Position numbers and translations under genes: made by a program. Below, in pieces: positions 61,957 through 64,000 of a DNA stretch of 64,000 nucleotides. A model generated the notes under the pieces. The model saw only the letters and a program-made list of their open reading frames with translations, ran no database searches and was not told the DNA's origin. Origin of the DNA: Flavobacterium sp. MDT1-60 (GTDB taxonomy: Bacteria; Bacteroidota; Bacteroidia; Flavobacteriales; Flavobacteriaceae); the NCBI RefSeq assembly GCF_014844035.1, contig NZ_CP062159.1, positions 1,860,001 to 1,924,000 of the forward strand, in the 5' to 3' direction. Position 1 is the stretch's first letter. Every line of letters begins with the position of its first letter.

Positions 61957-63666
61957 TTAATTTTTAAATGTTATTATAAATGTGGTTCCTTTGTTGACTT
62001 CGCTATCGATGCTAATTGTTCCGCCCATGGTTTCGACCTGCGATTTTACCAGATACAATCCTAATCCTTTACTATCGGGATAATTATGGAATCTTTGATA
62101 AAGACCAAAAATCTTGTCACGGTTTCTTTCAAGATCTATGCCAATTCCGTTGTCCTTAAAAGTTAATATGGCCTGGTGGTCTATTTGCTCAGCCATTATT
62201 GATATTTTTAATTTCCGATTTTCAGATTTGTATTTAATGGAATTCGTTAGTAAGTTGAGTAAAATGCTTTCTATATAGGCTTTGTTTGTATTTAGTAAAG
62301 GTACTCTGTCGAATTTAAGTTTGATGATTGGTTTGTGTAATTCTATTTGAAATGATAATTGACTAAATACGTTTTCGAATACTTCTTTTAGTGAAACCTC
62401 TTCTTTTTGCATTGAAGGATTGTCTTTAATAATGATGACTTTTACGAGATCATTGATGGTTTCGTTCAGAAGGTGTGTCGACTTTGTAAATCCTGCGATG
62501 ATTTCCTCAAGTTCCAGATTATCGACAGGGATATCTTCTATAAGATTTAAAAGTCCAATTAAATTGGATAGAGGGGCTCTAAGATTGTGTGATGTGATGT
62601 ATGAAAACTGTTTTAAATCCTTGTTGTTTTGGGTTAGTTCGCGAATTAGGTGTTCTTTTTCTGTTTCTAGTTTTTTCTCATCTGTAATGTCTCTTTGTAT
62701 TGATATCCAGTGCGAAATCACGCCTTCATTGTTGAAAATTGGAATCATTGAAAAACGAACCCAGTATTCTTCTTTTTGTTTAGTGTAGCTGATAGTTTCG
62801 ATTAAACATTCTTCTTCATTTTTAATAGCTCTTAAAAGTTTTTTTAACTCCTCAGAGTCGGATTTTGGTCCTTTGAAAATGTTTGGAGATTTTCCTATAA
62901 TTTCGTTGGAATGATATCCTGACATTTCAGAAAATGCAGGGTTTACGTATACTATTTTTGGAATTCTATGGCTCACAGAATTGGCTTCTGTTATTAAAAT
63001 AGAGTCTTTAGATTGTGTAATTACGGTTTCTAAAAGTTTTAATCGCTGTTCTTCCTCTTTTTGTTTCGTAATATCCTGAATAGCTCCAATCATTCTGATG
63101 GCTCTTCCTTTTTCGTCTTTAAGTAAAAACCCCCGGTCTAATACGTATTTATAGGTTCCGTTAGCACATCTGAAACGGTATTGATCCTGCCATTTCTCTG
63201 TTTTTTGCTCAATGAACGAATATAATTTAATTGACATTCTAATGCTGTCTTCAGGATGAATTTTGTCAAACCACCATTTTGAAGTTGTACCTACATCTTC
63301 TTGGTTGTAACCAAACACGTTTTCTATTCCTTTATTCCAGCTAATACTATCTTCCTGGATTTTCCAGTCCCAAATTGTGTCACTTGTCGCTTTGGCGACA
63401 ATATCATATTTTTCGTTCGATTCTTTAATTTCTTCGTTTGTCTGTTTTAATTTTTCAAAAACAGATTTGTTTCTGACTTCATTTTTAGAAAGTATATATT
63501 TGAAGACCAGTCCTGTGGTTAAAATGAAAAAAAAATCTTTTATAAGAAATAAATTGTAGTTTTCTGTGGATGAAAAGTAATTAGTGAGTAATTTATGACA
63601 AATTATGGTCATAAATAACGAAATAATAATATAAATTAGAGTAATTTGGAGAGTTTTACTTTTCAT
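61957..63666 (-). CDS. Membrane-bound PAS-PAS sensor histidine kinase
   Basis: 569 aa. Two hydrophobic helices (about 7-25 and 38-58) with a very short external loop. PAS1/PAC (about 82-192; TIWDWKIQEDSISWNKG) and PAS2/PAC (about 208-330; FSEMSGYHSNEIIGKSPNIF) are followed by HisKA with phospho-His360 in YITSHNLRAPLSNL, and HATPase with LLTNSIKYKSE, DNGIGID and GLGLYLVKSQVE. PAS2 resembles LOV-like PAS domains in its NPAFSEMSGY start but lacks the photoactive cysteine motif NCRFLQ, so light sensing is unlikely. Confidence 0.88.
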   Translation of the reverse strand: MKSKTLQITLIYIIISLFMTIICHKLLTNYFSSTENYNLFLIKDFFFILTTGLVFKYILSKNEVRNKSVFEKLKQTNEEIKESNEKYDIVAKATSDTIWDWKIQEDSISWNKGIENVFGYNQEDVGTTSKWWFDKIHPEDSIRMSIKLYSFIEQKTEKWQDQYRFRCANGTYKYVLDRGFLLKDEKGRAIRMIGAIQDITKQKEEEQRLKLLETVITQSKDSILITEANSVSHRIPKIVYVNPAFSEMSGYHSNEIIGKSPNIFKGPKSDSEELKKLLRAIKNEEECLIETISYTKQKEEYWVRFSMIPIFNNEGVISHWISIQRDITDEKKLETEKEHLIRELTQNNKDLKQFSYITSHNLRAPLSNLIGLLNLIEDIPVDNLELEEIIAGFTKSTHLLNETINDLVKVIIIKDNPSMQKEEVSLKEVFENVFSQLSFQIELHKPIIKLKFDRVPLLNTNKAYIESILLNLLTNSIKYKSENRKLKISIMAEQIDHQAILTFKDNGIGIDLERNRDKIFGLYQRFHNYPDSKGLGLYLVKSQVETMGGTISIDSEVNKGTTFIITFKN

Positions 63667-63806
63667 TACTCAAATATAGTTAAATTAACTATAATTCAGC
63701 AATTATTGAATGTCAATTTGACACTTAAATTTACATTGATTCGTGAACTAATTACTTGGATATACGCAAACTATCAAAGAAACGTTTTTTATATCAAAAT
63801 AAAGTG

Positions 63807-63814
63807 TACCTTTG
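63807..63814 (+). promoter_or_regulatory. Candidate -7 box (TACCTTTG) for typA
   Basis: Exact TAnnTTTG match 19 bp before the typA ATG. No TTG at the usual distance. Confidence 0.4.
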
Positions 63815-63833
63815 CACCCATTAAAAATCACAG

Positions 63834-64000
63834 ATGGAATCTATTAGAAACATTGCAATTATTGCCCACGTCGATCACGGTAAAACCACTTTGGTTGATA
63901 AAATTATGTATCACTGTCAATTATTTCGTGACAACGAAAATACAGGTGATTTAATTCTTGATAATAACGATTTAGAGCGTGAGAGAGGTATTACTATTAC
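63834..64000 (+). CDS. typA: Ribosome-associated GTPase TypA/BipA, N-terminal part
   Basis: The first 55 codons are in the window and the gene runs off the end. [24 protein letters not shown] holds the P-loop (AHVDHGKT, residues 11-18), and [13 protein letters not shown] is the switch region of translational GTPases. The start [16 protein letters not shown] and [13 protein letters not shown] are specific to TypA, not EF-Tu or LepA. TypA assists 50S assembly and growth under stress. Confidence 0.92.
   Translation, partial: MESIRNIAIIAHVDHGKTTLVDKIMYHCQLFRDNENTGDLILDNNDLERERGITI

Noticed and set aside
62900..63000. PAS2 of the kinase as a LOV photoreceptor
   Set aside because: The cysteine motif needed for the flavin adduct is missing; the segment reads GKSPNIFKGPKSD in that place.

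Overview
The window looks like a chromosomal segment of a Flavobacterium, close to the F. johnsoniae type (class Flavobacteriia). The evidence is the low GC content, the near absence of Shine-Dalgarno sequences, promoters of the Bacteroidetes form (TAnnTTTG at about -7), many Bacteroidetes lipoprotein signals, type IX secretion (T9SS) C-terminal sorting domains, a SusC/SusD pair, a BshC homologue, and interspersed palindromic repeats of the kind common in this genus.

Layout. 1-4.5 kb: the end of rpmB, rpmG, a 50-aa DUF4295 protein, ftsY, small envelope genes and a DUF721 (DciA-like) gene. 4.5-10 kb: ndk, an HGSNAT-like membrane protein, bshC and an MHS-type transporter. 10-13.3 kb: one very large T9SS-exported repeat protein, split into two reading frames by a one-base shift. 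13.4-22 kb: a B12-binding radical SAM enzyme whose coding sequence carries repeat-like insertions, a GIY-YIG nuclease gene abutting a long inverted repeat, a metallo-beta-lactamase-fold hydrolase, an OmpR-type two-component pair, an L,D-transpeptidase and an NlpC/P60 peptidase.

22.2-49.3 kb is a carbohydrate-degradation region, read here as a beta-mannan (galacto-/glucomannan) utilisation locus. It holds a CE2-like SGNH esterase, a sialate-O-acetylesterase-like esterase, a GH3 and an aldo/keto reductase. These are followed by leftward GH97, GH5_7-like, GH51-like, CBM-like, AGE epimerase, GH130 phosphorylase, GPH symporter and GH26 genes. An AraC regulator then stands before rightward SusC, SusD, a surface glycan-binding protein, GH27 and a GH5 endoglucanase. 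Signal peptides sort the pathway. The endo-acting enzymes are lipoproteins or exported, the galactosidases are exported, and the epimerase and GH130 enzymes have no signal and should be cytoplasmic. This fits mannan cleavage at the surface, debranching and deacetylation in the periplasm, uptake of mannobiose, epimerisation to mannosyl-glucose, then phosphorolysis. The GH97 gene has an out-of-frame signal peptide caused by an A8 tract just after its ATG.

49.9-64 kb: a porin-like barrel, an N-acetylmuramoyl-alanine amidase, rimO, a T9SS type A cargo gene flanked by two near-identical terminators, a FadL-type barrel, a Tyr/Gly-rich lipoprotein, proS, three tRNA-Glu genes, rpsT, a PAS histidine kinase with a single-domain response regulator, and the start of typA. 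Two homopolymer frameshifts in one window mean sequencing error must be excluded before any biology is built on them.
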